Part shown: positions 1 to 5,951 of the stretch, piece after piece
How the letters are laid out: every line of letters begins with the position of its first letter
How positions within the stretch are numbered: position 1 is the first letter of the stretch
Origin: Halobacteriales archaeon
GTDB lineage: Archaea > Thermoplasmatota > SW-10-69-26 > JACQPN01 > JAIVGT01
DNA length: 6,670 nt
Direction of reading: 5' to 3'
Assembly (NCBI GenBank): GCA_020201485.1
Contig: JAIVGT010000047.1
Location: 1-6,670 of the forward strand
Made by a program: the position numbers and the translations under genes
Notes under the pieces: generated by a model
What the model saw: only the letters and a program-made list of their open reading frames with translations
What the model was told of the DNA's origin: nothing
Database searches by the model: none

Positions 1-405
1 GACCTGCGCAAGCGCCTCCGCTCCATCAAGGAGCAGCTCGAGCGCAAGATCATCGAGGTCGAGGCCAAGGCCGAGGGCGTGGAGGCCCCGACCGAGGAGC
101 CGCCCGTCGAGGAGCTCATCGCCGCGTTCGAGGAGATGGGGCCGGAGCTCGTGGCCGCGGCGGACAAGGCGCTGAAGAAGAAGGTCAGCACCGTGGAGAA
201 GCTGAAGGACTGGGAGGAGCCGCTCGCCGGCCTCAACAGCTACCTCAGCGACTCCGAGCCGTTCGGCGACAAGGGCAAGATGCCCGCCGTGCGCAAGGAC
301 ATCAAGGACCGCAAGGCGCAGCTCCAGGCGCGCATCGCCGCCATGATCGAGGAGTGGCGCCAGCGCGACCTCGCCGGTGGGGACGCGGACGAGGAAGAAG
401 AATAG
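1..405 (+). CDS. C-terminal part of a charged, coiled-coil-rich protein, unknown function (5' end outside window)
   Basis: The frame is open from base 1 and ends at TAG 403-405, giving 134 visible residues. There is no reason to start at the internal GTG at 79: the same frame upstream reads a typical amphipathic helix (DLRKRLRSIKEQLERK), so the true start lies before the window. Visible parts in order: a basic/acidic helix (residues 1-26), a short Pro/Glu linker (TEEPPVEE), an alternating-charge helical stretch with many Lys-Lys and Glu-Glu pairs, a second helix near KDIKDRKAQLQARIAAMIEEW, and a very acidic tail ending DADEEEE. There are no membrane segments, cysteines or catalytic motifs. 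The composition suggests a cytosolic scaffold or binding protein, but I do not recognise the family. It converges on the minus-strand tRNA-Asn gene, with a strong hairpin about 105 bases past the stop. Confidence 0.8.
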   Translation, partial: DLRKRLRSIKEQLERKIIEVEAKAEGVEAPTEEPPVEELIAAFEEMGPELVAAADKALKKKVSTVEKLKDWEEPLAGLNSYLSDSEPFGDKGKMPAVRKDIKDRKAQLQARIAAMIEEWRQRDLAGGDADEEEE

Positions 406-509
406 ACGGGCGGCGACCCGGCATCCCGACCCGCTCCCAGCAGGCCAGGCGCGCAGTCCCCCCTCAGCACTTGAGCGCGCGCCGGGTGCTTCCGATGCGC
501 GACCTGCAG

Positions 510-536
510 CCTCCGACGGCGCGCCGTCGTCGGAGG
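510..536. terminator. Strong GC hairpin between convergent genes
   Basis: Bases 510-521 pair with 525-536 around a 3-base loop. On the plus strand this is 12 pairs, one of them a G-U; on the minus strand that pair becomes a C-A mismatch. It lies downstream of the gene ending at 405 (+) and of tRNA-Asn (-), at the distal end of the dispersed repeat copy. There is no T-tract after it, so termination is inferred from position only; it could instead be a structured part of the repeat. Confidence 0.35.
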
Positions 537-609
537 GGGCGTAGGGGCACGAGGAGCGAGGAGCCGGAGCGCCCGCACGCGCGAAGGCGAGGAGCGACGA
601 CGTCCCCCA
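525..609 (-). repeat. Dispersed intergenic repeat, copy A (downstream of tRNA-Asn)
   Basis: Read on the minus strand, this element starts TGGGGGACGTCGTCGCTC and finishes with a block containing GCTCCTCGCTCCTCGTGCCC followed by a C-rich run and CGACGACGG. The same start and end blocks occur in copy B at 3362-3438, with a shorter and different middle. Copy A begins three bases after the discriminator base of tRNA-Asn. From 543 to 602 the plus strand has no T (the minus strand has no A), which is unusual even for this genome. The two edges carry complementary runs (GGGGG against CCCCC, CGTCGTCG against CGACGACG), so a transcript could fold in alternative ways. The repeat does not encode a convincing protein; the small frames across it are low-complexity Arg/Pro. 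Confidence 0.75.
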
Positions 610-612
610 CTA

Positions 613-685
613 CGCCGCGACGCGGATTCGAACCGCGGGCCTTGGGATTAACAGTCCCACGCTCCACCGACTGAGCTATCGCGGC
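613..685 (-). tRNA. tRNA-Asn (anticodon GTT)
   Basis: The reverse strand folds as a complete 73-base cloverleaf. The acceptor stem GCCGCGA pairs perfectly with TCGCGGC. The D stem is GCTC/GAGC around AGTCGGTG. The anticodon stem TGGGA/TCCCA encloses loop CTGTTAA with anticodon GTT (Asn). The variable loop has five bases, the T arm is CGCGG-TTCGAAT-CCGCG, and the discriminator is G, usual for tRNA-Asn. There is no intron in the anticodon loop. The 3' end continues with TAG rather than CCA, so CCA must be added by the nucleotidyltransferase, as is common in archaea. The gene is preceded by a TATA box at 729-734 and followed at once by repeat copy A. Confidence 0.97.
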
Positions 686-689
686 ATGG

Positions 690-706
690 CCGCGGCGAGG
701 CCGCGG
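690..706. repeat. Short inverted repeat CCGCGG-5-CCGCGG upstream of tRNA-Asn
   Basis: Two CCGCGG hexamers separated by CGAGG lie 4 bases upstream of the mature tRNA 5' end, inside the predicted pre-tRNA leader. They could form a small leader hairpin. Each hexamer is itself palindromic and the genome is GC-rich, so chance is a real possibility. Confidence 0.35.
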
Positions 707-726
707 ACGGCCTGCAAAGCGCTTCG

Positions 727-736
727 CGTATATAGG
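727..736 (-). promoter_or_regulatory. Archaeal TATA box for tRNA-Asn
   Basis: On the minus strand the sequence is CCTATATACG, with TATATA at 734-729, a rare A/T island in this GC-rich window. Its centre is about 46 bases upstream of the mature tRNA 5' end. An archaeal start site about 26 bases downstream of the box would give a leader of roughly 20 bases for RNase P to remove. The box begins three bases past the stop codon of the upstream surface-protein gene (TGA at 740-738). Confidence 0.7.
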
Positions 737-737
737 T

Positions 738-2795
738 TCAACGCCGCCGGGAACCGCGGTGTTTCCAGGCCCCGAGCGCGAGCGCGGCGATGGCGAGCAG
801 GGGCGCGGGGCCGGGCGTGGGCTTCTCCACGGGCTGCTCCGCGGCGCGCACCTGGACCACGGCCTGCGTCGTGTTCGTGGCGAAGCCGTCGCTCACCGTG
901 AGCACGACGACCTGCGTCCCGGCGCTCGCGAAGCGGTGCGTGGCGTGCGGGCCCTGCCCCGTGCCGCCGTCGCCCCAGTCCCAGGTGAGCGTGAGGTTGT
1001 CGTGGTCCGGGTCGGCGCTGCCGCTCGCGTCGAACGCGAAATCCGTGCGCGTGTCCCCCTCGGCCGGCTGCACGTTCGCCGACGCATTCGGCGCCCCGTT
1101 CCGCACGCGCACCTGGTCGAAGGCGGTCGCGACCTCGCCGCCCGCCAGCGCCATGACACCGACGATGCGCACGCCTGGCTCGTCGAACCGGCCTTGCAGG
1201 ATGTCCGCGCCCGTCTCCCGGTCGAAGGAGCCCGGCCCGTCGAGGGCCCAGCGGAAGGTCACGTTGTCGAGCGGCGTGCCGGTGACGAGCGCGCGGAGCG
1301 CGATGGGCGCGCCCCGCGGCACCTCGCGCGACGTGAGGAGGAGGAACACGCCCAGCGGCTGGCGCGTCACGCTCACGCGCACGCTCGCGCTCTTGCTCAG
1401 GCCCTCCTGGTCGGTCACGGTCAGCGTCACGATGCGCTCGCCCTCGCTCGCGTACACGTGCGTCACGCGCAGGCCGGCGCTCGCGTTGCCGTCGCCCAGG
1501 TCCCAGGCGTAGCGCAGCGAGCCGCCCTGCGGGTCCACGCTGCGCGCCGCGCTCCACGTCACCGGCTGGCCGAGGAACGCGTCGCCCGGGCCTTCGAACA
1601 TGGCGCTCGGCGTGTGCTGCGTCGCACCCGGGCCGCCCTCGCCCACGCCCGAGCCCACGACGAGGGTGGAGAACGGCCGCGGCGCGTGCCGGCCCGTCGC
1701 GTCGAGCCGGCCGGTGAGGAACGGCCGGAACAGGACCTGCCCGGGGTCGGTGAGGTTCACGCCGATGCGGTCGCCGTTGCCGGGGCCGATGCCGCCCGGC
1801 CCGTCGCCCGCGCCCCAGTAGTTCTGCGTCGCGTTCGCGAACGGCGATTCGTCCCGCCCCGGGTTGCCCTGCAGGTGCAGGCCGATCTCCGCGTTGCGCT
1901 GGATGTTGTTCCGGGAGATGCTGGCGTTGGCGACGTCGGTGATCTCGATGCCGCGCGTGTTGTCCGTGATCTCGTTGTGCTCGATGTGCGCCCAGGGCAG
2001 GGTGAGCACGAGGCCATACGTCGTGCTGTCCGTGATGTTGTTGTACCACACCAGGCCCTCGTAGCCCTGGAAGGTCACGCCCACGCGGTTGCCGACGATG
2101 TCGTTGTCCACGAGCTCCGTGCGGTGGCTGCCGAGCACGCTCACGCCCGCCTCCGTCGCGCCGCGCACCTCGTTGTCCTGGAGGAGCGTGTCGTTCGAGT
2201 CCCAGATGCGCACCGCGGCGCTCGCCAGGTTGCTCCCCGCCGGCCCGACGCCGGTGAGCACGTTGCCGCGCACGAGCGCGCCGTTGCTGCCTTTCACGAG
2301 GATGCCCGTGCCGCCGCTGAAGTTGCCGCCGCCCTCGATGGCGTTCTCGACGAGCTCCGCGCCCGGACTCTGGTCCATGTAGATGCCGGCGCGGTCCATG
2401 CCGCGGGCGAGGACGTGCACGACCTCCGGGCTGCGCGCCTTCTGCGCGTACACGCCCGCCTCGGTGCCGCAGTCGCTGATGTTTTGGGGCACGCACTGCC
2501 CGATGAGCTCCAGGTTGCGCAGCACGAACGCCTTCGTCGTGTTCGCCACGCGCACGTGCACGCCGTCCGACGCGATGCGCCAGTTCGCGATGAGGTACGG
2601 GTCGCCGGCCGTGCCGTTGCCGCCCGTGACGCCGTGCGCCGCGTCGAAGTCGAAGTCGCTGTCGATGCGGATGGGGTCGTGGTCCTGCAGCAGGGCGGGA
2701 GCCTCGAGGCCGGCGGCGGCCTCCCCGTGCCCGGCGAGCGCCAGGGCGCACGCCGCGAGGGCGACGAGGAGCAGCGCGCGGAGCAGGCGGGGCAT
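738..2795 (-). CDS. Secreted NosD-like right-handed beta-helix protein with PKD domains and C-terminal membrane anchor
   Basis: This 685-residue protein starts MPRLLRALLLVALAACALAL, a signal peptide (about 1-27). Residues about 65-365 are a parallel beta-helix of the NosD/PbH1 type: repeats with buried Asn/Ile ladders such as NDIVGNRVGV, HNEITDNTRGIEI and SRNNIQRNAEIGL, closed by NYWGAGDGPGG at about 325. Residues about 398-478 are a PKD domain (YAWDLGDGNAS, HVYASEGERIVTLTVTD). About 480-566 is a more divergent Ig-like domain, and about 567-651 a second PKD domain (DASGSADPDHDN, WDWGDGGTG, LTVSDGF). A Pro-rich linker then leads to a hydrophobic segment (about 663-677) and a basic tail KHRGSRRR, an archaeal-style cell-surface anchor. 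More than ten N-glycosylation sequons (for example NTT, NIS, NFS, NDT, NIT) fit a surface glycoprotein. The role is probably polysaccharide binding or envelope structure; the substrate is unknown. No clear Shine-Dalgarno site precedes the ATG. A possible lipobox (LAAC) at 13-16 exists but sits too early to be convincing. Confidence 0.9.
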   Translation of the reverse strand: MPRLLRALLLVALAACALALAGHGEAAAGLEAPALLQDHDPIRIDSDFDFDAAHGVTGGNGTAGDPYLIANWRIASDGVHVRVANTTKAFVLRNLELIGQCVPQNISDCGTEAGVYAQKARSPEVVHVLARGMDRAGIYMDQSPGAELVENAIEGGGNFSGGTGILVKGSNGALVRGNVLTGVGPAGSNLASAAVRIWDSNDTLLQDNEVRGATEAGVSVLGSHRTELVDNDIVGNRVGVTFQGYEGLVWYNNITDSTTYGLVLTLPWAHIEHNEITDNTRGIEITDVANASISRNNIQRNAEIGLHLQGNPGRDESPFANATQNYWGAGDGPGGIGPGNGDRIGVNLTDPGQVLFRPFLTGRLDATGRHAPRPFSTLVVGSGVGEGGPGATQHTPSAMFEGPGDAFLGQPVTWSAARSVDPQGGSLRYAWDLGDGNASAGLRVTHVYASEGERIVTLTVTDQEGLSKSASVRVSVTRQPLGVFLLLTSREVPRGAPIALRALVTGTPLDNVTFRWALDGPGSFDRETGADILQGRFDEPGVRIVGVMALAGGEVATAFDQVRVRNGAPNASANVQPAEGDTRTDFAFDASGSADPDHDNLTLTWDWGDGGTGQGPHATHRFASAGTQVVVLTVSDGFATNTTQAVVQVRAAEQPVEKPTPGPAPLLAIAALALGAWKHRGSRRR

Positions 2796-2879
2796 CGGGG
2801 GCGCGAGGCCAGGCGGGCCCTTCAGCTTTGCGGGAGGGGACGCACATCGTGGCGCGTTCCGGCCCTGCCGCTCGCGGGC

Positions 2880-2894
2880 GGAGGCTCTGCCTCC
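2880..2894. terminator. Hairpin GGAGGC-TCT-GCCTCC after the regulator gene
   Basis: A perfect 6-bp stem with a 3-base loop starts four bases past the stop codon of the minus-strand winged-helix gene. It lies in the 102-bp gap before the surface-protein start. No T-run follows, so it could be a terminator, an attenuating structure or an mRNA 3'-end stabiliser. Confidence 0.4.
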
Positions 2895-2897
2895 ACG

Positions 2898-3266
2898 CTA
2901 CTCGATGGCCTTGCGCAGCTGAGCGACGACTTCCGTCATGCTCGTCAGCAGGCCGCGCAGGTTCGGCAGGAACTCGTGGACCTTCGTCGTCGCCACCGCG
3001 CCCTGCGGGCTGGGCTCGATGAGGCCCTCCTGCTCCAGCACGCGCAGCGAGTAGCGCACCTTGTGCTGGGGATAGCCCGTGATCTCGCTCAGCCGGATGA
3101 TGCCGATGGGCTGGTGGTCCATGACCGCCTTGAGCATCATGACGTGGCGCTGCAGCAGCTCCAGCTCGGCCTCGAGCCGGCCGGTCAGCCCGACGGGCAG
3201 CGGCTCCTCGGGGCCCGGCACGGGTCCAGGGGGCATCGCGTCGCCGGGGCCGCGCTCCAGCTGCAT
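2898..3266 (-). CDS. Small winged-helix (HTH) transcriptional regulator
   Basis: The protein has 122 residues. A flexible Pro/Gly-rich N-terminus (1-26) leads into a helical segment (30-50), then a winged helix-turn-helix at about 38-95. In it, PIGIIRLSEITGYPQHKV is helix-turn-helix with the presumed recognition helix HKVRYSLRVLEQEG (67-81), followed by a wing (LIEPSPQGAVATTK). A C-terminal amphipathic helix (about 98-121, LRGLLTSMTEVVAQLRKAI) probably dimerises. The motif resembles small predicted regulators widespread in archaea; the regulated genes are not known. The ATG at 3266 is supported by GGAG six bases upstream, one of the few good ribosome sites here. ATG 3236 (Met11) is an alternative start that loses only the disordered leader. 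It lies between the protease and the surface-protein gene on the same strand, so control of the neighbouring envelope genes is plausible but inferred. Confidence 0.85.
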   Translation of the reverse strand: MQLERGPGDAMPPGPVPGPEEPLPVGLTGRLEAELELLQRHVMMLKAVMDHQPIGIIRLSEITGYPQHKVRYSLRVLEQEGLIEPSPQGAVATTKVHEFLPNLRGLLTSMTEVVAQLRKAIE

Positions 3267-3361
3267 GTCGGGCTCCGAACAGCGCTCGCGGTCATGAAGG
3301 GTTCGGTCGCGGCCAGCCGCTCCTTGCCGAGGGCGTGTGCGGCCCGCTCGCCGCAGCGAGG

Positions 3362-3438
3362 CGTCGTCGCCGGAGGGGGTGTGGGGGCACGAGGAGCGAG
3401 GAGCGAGCGAAGCGAGCGACGAGCGACGACGTCCCCCA
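3362..3438 (-). repeat. Dispersed intergenic repeat, copy B (downstream of CPBP protease gene)
   Basis: On the minus strand this copy starts TGGGGGACGTCGTCGCTC directly after the protease stop codon. It ends with the block GCTCCTCGCTCCTCGTGCCC plus ACACCCCCTCCGG and CGACGACG, matching copy A at 525-609. The middle is a shorter run of GCTCG-type units. Bases 3383-3431 contain no T on the plus strand, so a read-through transcript of the protease would be A-free and pyrimidine-rich here. A small CTCGC-CGCA-GCGAG hairpin (3347-3360) flanks its far end. This parallels copy A: a hairpin at the distal side and a gene 3' end at the proximal side. Confidence 0.75.
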
Positions 3439-4521
3439 TCAGAAGGGGCGGAGCGGCAGCCACGCGAGCCAGGCGGGGAAGCCCGTGGACCCCTTGTACA
3501 GGATGATGAGCAGGCTGATGGCGTTGAACGTGGCGTGCCCGAGGATGGGCCCGACGACGCTGCCCGTGCGCTTCACCGTGCGCCCGAACAGGTAGCCCAT
3601 GGCGGCGGTGATGGTCACCTCGAGGACCTGCACGTAGTTCAGGTGCGCCAGGCCGAAGAGCACGGCTTGCGGCCCGTTGCCCAGCTTCTTCAGGAGGAAG
3701 CCGCGGAAGAACAGCTCCTCCCCGATGCCGGTCAGGGCCGCGACCAGCAGCGCGGTGGGCACGTCGAGCTGCTCGGCGATGGCCTCGGCCCGGTCGTTCT
3801 GCACGTCGCCGCTCCCGAACGCATGGCTGAGCAGGCCCGCTGCGATGAGCACCCAGAACACCAGGGCCACGCTGACCAGCGCCCACAGCACGCTCGCCGG
3901 CGTGCCGTGGCGCGTCAGGCCGGCCCAGCGGAACGCCTCCTTGCCCTTGCGCAGCTCGGCGAACGAGGCCCAGAGCAGCACGGGCACGGTGAACAGGAGG
4001 AAGTTGATGCCCAGGCTGATGAGCAGGCCGGCGCGCGACACGTCCTGCGTGGCGCTCAGGCTGCGCCCGGATGCCAGCTCCTCCAGGGTCATCGCCGTGT
4101 CGAGGAGCGCGCCCAGGCCGAAGACGAAGAAGAGCGTGAAGCTGACGAGGGCGAACGCGAACAGCCCGCCCGGGCGAAGCATGCCGGGGGCGCGCGCGAT
4201 GCGCGCCACGCGGTCGGGCGCAAGGGCCGCAGCGGCCAGGAGGACGAAGAGGCCCAGGGCCCCGGCCAGCGTGGCGAGGGGCGAAAGCGTGTGGCCCTGC
4301 TGGTGCTGCGACCAGGCGCTGCTCACGCCGAAGCCCAGGCCGCCCAGGCCGAGGAGCAAGAGGCAGACGCGCGCCCCGGCAAATCCCGCGTTGCGCGGCG
4401 CGGGCAACGGCTGCTCCTGCGGCGCGGCGAGCTGCGGGTCCACGGCGGGGCCACGGGGCCGGGTGGTTTCAAGGTTGCGCTGGGACCTCGGCCCCAGGGG
4501 CCCGGCGCGCCAGGCGCCCAT
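3439..4521 (-). CDS. CPBP-family (CAAX protease/bacteriocin-processing type) intramembrane metalloprotease
   Basis: This is a 360-residue integral membrane protein. After a roughly 48-residue Pro/Arg-rich cytosolic N-terminus, hydrophobic segments occur near 51-70, 79-104, 118-140, 164-188, 209-234, 255-267, 296-311 and 321-343. All three signature motifs of the family are present: EExxxR (E268, E269, R273 in GIGEELFFRGF), FxxxH (F289, H293 in FGLAH) and HxxxN (H329, N333 in HATFN). The protein is therefore expected to be catalytically competent. CPBP proteins are intramembrane glutamate/metal-type proteases; eukaryotic Rce1 cleaves prenylated CAAX proteins, and prokaryotic members have varied or unknown targets, so no substrate can be named. 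The start at ATG 4521 is chosen because the frame runs open to 5469 only as low-complexity sequence antisense to two plus-strand genes. It is divergent from the gene at 4561 with 39 bp between them. The stop abuts repeat copy B. Confidence 0.92.
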   Translation of the reverse strand: MGAWRAGPLGPRSQRNLETTRPRGPAVDPQLAAPQEQPLPAPRNAGFAGARVCLLLLGLGGLGFGVSSAWSQHQQGHTLSPLATLAGALGLFVLLAAAALAPDRVARIARAPGMLRPGGLFAFALVSFTLFFVFGLGALLDTAMTLEELASGRSLSATQDVSRAGLLISLGINFLLFTVPVLLWASFAELRKGKEAFRWAGLTRHGTPASVLWALVSVALVFWVLIAAGLLSHAFGSGDVQNDRAEAIAEQLDVPTALLVAALTGIGEELFFRGFLLKKLGNGPQAVLFGLAHLNYVQVLEVTITAAMGYLFGRTVKRTGSVVGPILGHATFNAISLLIILYKGSTGFPAWLAWLPLRPF

Positions 4522-4560
4522 CCAAGCACGGCTTGACCCGGGAGCGACGAGGCAGGGCCG

Positions 4561-4863
4561 ATGGGCAAGACGGAGCACGCGCTGGACATCATGCACGAGG
4601 CCGGCATCCTGTGCTGCATGCTGCTGTTCGTCGTCAGCGGCGCCATGCTCATGCTGCGCTACGCGAACGACGGGGACGCGCTCCCCATCTTCGGCGGCTT
4701 CGCCGCCATGGGCATCGGGGCCGCGACCCTGCTGCGCACGCCCGGCCGATTCCGCAAGTGGCACGGCATGTGGGACCGCCGCCGCGCCGGCGAGCCCGCG
4801 GCCGAGGTCGAGGACGAGAACGCGCTGTACGACGAGGAGATCGTGCGCGTCCGCGGAGGCTAA
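4561..4863 (+). CDS. Small membrane protein, unknown function (two predicted helices)
   Basis: The protein has 100 residues, from ATG 4561 to TAA 4861-4863. A short N-terminal stretch (MGKTEHALDIMHEAG) precedes a hydrophobic helix (about 15-34, ILCCMLLFVVSGAMLMLRY) and a second one (about 43-58, IFGGFAAMGIGAATLL). A basic segment (RTPGRFRKWHGMWDRRR) and an acidic C-terminal tail (EVEDENALYDEE) follow. The charges predict both ends in the cytoplasm (positive-inside rule). GAGG at 4549-4552 is a plausible ribosome site eight bases upstream. A second small membrane-protein gene starts 24 bases after the stop, suggesting an operon. I recognise no family. Confidence 0.75.
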   Translation: MGKTEHALDIMHEAGILCCMLLFVVSGAMLMLRYANDGDALPIFGGFAAMGIGAATLLRTPGRFRKWHGMWDRRRAGEPAAEVEDENALYDEEIVRVRGG

Positions 4864-4887
4864 GGCCCCGCGCGGCGATGCGGCCGC

Positions 4888-5280
4888 GTGCCCGTCGCCG
4901 TCGCCCTGTTCTTCCTGCTCTTCCTCGCGCCCGCCATGGGGCTGGCCCTGCTCGCGGCGCGCGACTTCGCCCTGCGCGGCGCGCCGGCGGACGCGCGGCG
5001 CATGCGGCGCGCGCGGCTCCTGCTGGCGCTCAGCGGCGCGCTCGACCTCGCCCTCGTGCTCCTGACCACGCTCGCCACGCAGGGCGCGCCGCTCGTCGCG
5101 CTGCGCGGGCTCGCGTTCCTCGCCTTCGGCCCGGTCGCGCTCGGCCTGGCGCTCCTCGGGACGTGGCTGTTCACGCGCGCCGTCGCCGACCCCCGCAAGG
5201 CGTTGCGCAAGGCGGCGGAGACCCTGCCCTTCGTGCTCATCGTGCTCGACCTGAGCCTGGCCGCGGCCGCGGCGCGATAA
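4888..5280 (+). CDS. Small four-helix membrane protein, unknown function
   Basis: The protein has 130 residues with a GTG start at 4888, 24 bases after the upstream stop, and ends at TAA 5278-5280. Hydrophobic segments lie at about 2-22 (VAVALFFLLFLAPAMGLALL), 43-63, 68-95 and 113-128. A basic loop after the first (RDFALRGAPADARRMRRAR) and another before the last (DPRKALRKAAE) place these loops in the cytoplasm. There are no conserved polar residues within the helices that would suggest catalysis or transport. The GTG start is chosen because the ATG at 4878 is out of frame; an in-frame ATG at 4936 would remove most of helix one. It is probably cotranscribed with the gene at 4561. The family is unknown. 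Confidence 0.7.
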   Translation: MPVAVALFFLLFLAPAMGLALLAARDFALRGAPADARRMRRARLLLALSGALDLALVLLTTLATQGAPLVALRGLAFLAFGPVALGLALLGTWLFTRAVADPRKALRKAAETLPFVLIVLDLSLAAAAAR

Positions 5281-5288
5281 TCGATTGA

Positions 5289-5523
5289 TCTGTGCATGTG
5301 CAGGAGTTCCTCGAGGGGAGCCACCGAGCTGCCGTTCGACGGCAGGACGGTGCGCCGTTGCGCGGAGATCCTCCGCGCCTTGGATGCCGCGGGGCGGCCC
5401 ATCCCCGCCGTGGACGCCATGATCGGCGCGACGGCCGTCATCCACGGTGCGCGGCTTGCAACCGGCCACAGCAGGGGTTTCCGCCGCATCCCCGGCATCG
5501 TTCGCGGAGCGGCCCCGGACCTA
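5289..5523 (+). pseudogene. Decayed PIN-domain (VapC-type) ribonuclease remnant
   Basis: Two frames together read as the middle and end of a PIN domain. Frame A (5289-5318) gives SVHVQEFLEGS, like the helix after the first acidic residue of archaeal VapC proteins (typically V-Q-E-L/F-L-x-G). After a frame change near 5320, frame B (from 5326) gives ELPFDGRTVRRCAEILRAL, then AAGRPIPAVDAMIGATAVIH and GARLATGHSRGFRRIPGI. These match the family pattern LPFD...A..., GRPI...D.LIAA.A..HG, L.T.N...F.RIPG. The N-terminal strand with the first catalytic Asp is missing, roughly 20-25 residues between the two pieces are gone, and the last acidic position (usually N/D before F) reads GHSRGF. There is no stop soon after RIPGI. 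In VapBC systems PIN proteins are toxins that cleave RNA; this one cannot be functional. No antitoxin gene is recognisable beside it. It fills the gap between the gene ending at 5280 and the minus-strand gene ending at 5521. Confidence 0.7.
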
Positions 5524-5928
5524 GCCCGCCTCGCGCCGCGCCAGGATGCACAGCGCCACGCCCAGCCCCGCCGGCCCGAGGAGCCAGAGCAGAAAGTTGC
5601 CCACGCTCCCGCTCGCCACGCTCACCACGAGCAGCAGGAGCAGGCCGAGCAGGCCGGTCCCGGCCCCGAGCATGACGAACAGGTGCCCGGTGCGCATCCA
5701 GCCCTTCCGCCACGCCACAGCGCCGAAGATGACGCCGAGCCCGCCCAGGCTGGCGATGACGAACAGGACGAGGAACGCCAAGCTCGCGACCGGCGCGACC
5801 TCCGCCGGCAGGAACGCGCGCGCGAGCCGATCGCCGAGCTGCAGCAGGCTCGTGCCGGCGCTCGCGTGCGCGAGGAGGAGCAGCACGCCGCCGACGAGCG
5901 CGAGCTGGACCGCGCGCCTCCGAGCCAT
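5521..5928 (-). CDS. Four-helix membrane protein, unknown function, divergent from DOHH-like gene
   Basis: The protein has 135 residues from ATG 5928 (MARRRAVQLALVGG). The frame extends to an ATG at 6012, but that would overlap the divergent gene's start and add only an Arg/Pro-rich stretch, so 5928 is preferred. Segments: about 7-22, 43-72 (long, Gly-kinked), 81-104 and 109-130. Cytoplasmic basic patches are MARRR, WRKGWMR and the terminal RREAG. The segment between helices one and two (AGTSLLQLGDRLARAFLPAE) may be an amphipathic helix. No motif identifies a family. It shares an 82-bp intergenic region with the DOHH-like gene. Each gene has a GCTTCTTG box 23-24 bases before its start codon, so the two may be expressed together. 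Its stop overlaps the end of the PIN relic. Confidence 0.75.
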   Translation of the reverse strand: MARRRAVQLALVGGVLLLLAHASAGTSLLQLGDRLARAFLPAEVAPVASLAFLVLFVIASLGGLGVIFGAVAWRKGWMRTGHLFVMLGAGTGLLGLLLLLVVSVASGSVGNFLLWLLGPAGLGVALCILARREAG

Positions 5929-5951
5929 GCCCGGGAAAGCGCGCGCCCGGC

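Noticed and set aside
464..667. Small minus frame running through tRNA-Asn and the repeat
   Set aside because: It starts inside the tRNA gene and is composed of Arg-rich low-complexity sequence.
613..685. tRNA-Asn as the attachment site of an integrated element
   Set aside because: No integrase and no second copy of the tRNA 3' end is visible in the window.
2748..2759. Lipobox LAAC in the surface-protein signal peptide
   Set aside because: Cys16 would leave a hydrophobic core of only about nine residues, and the hydrophobic stretch continues past it; the protein already has a C-terminal anchor.
525..3438. The two similar repeats as part of a CRISPR array or transposon ends
   Set aside because: The copies are about 2.8 kb apart with ordinary genes between, in direct rather than inverted orientation, and no cas or transposase gene is present.
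759..3506. A 915-codon open frame on the plus strand, and a 723-codon minus frame (676-2847), over the surface-protein gene
   Set aside because: Both are out-of-frame shadows with runs of Arg, Ala, His and Gly and no domain sense. The minus frame at 738-2795 has a signal peptide, beta-helix and PKD motifs. Stop codons are simply rare in shadow frames at this GC content.
4522..5469. N-terminal extension of the CPBP protease by about 316 residues
   Set aside because: The extension is low-complexity Arg/Glu/Gln/His sequence antisense to two better-supported plus-strand genes, and CPBP proteins of about 200-360 residues are usual.
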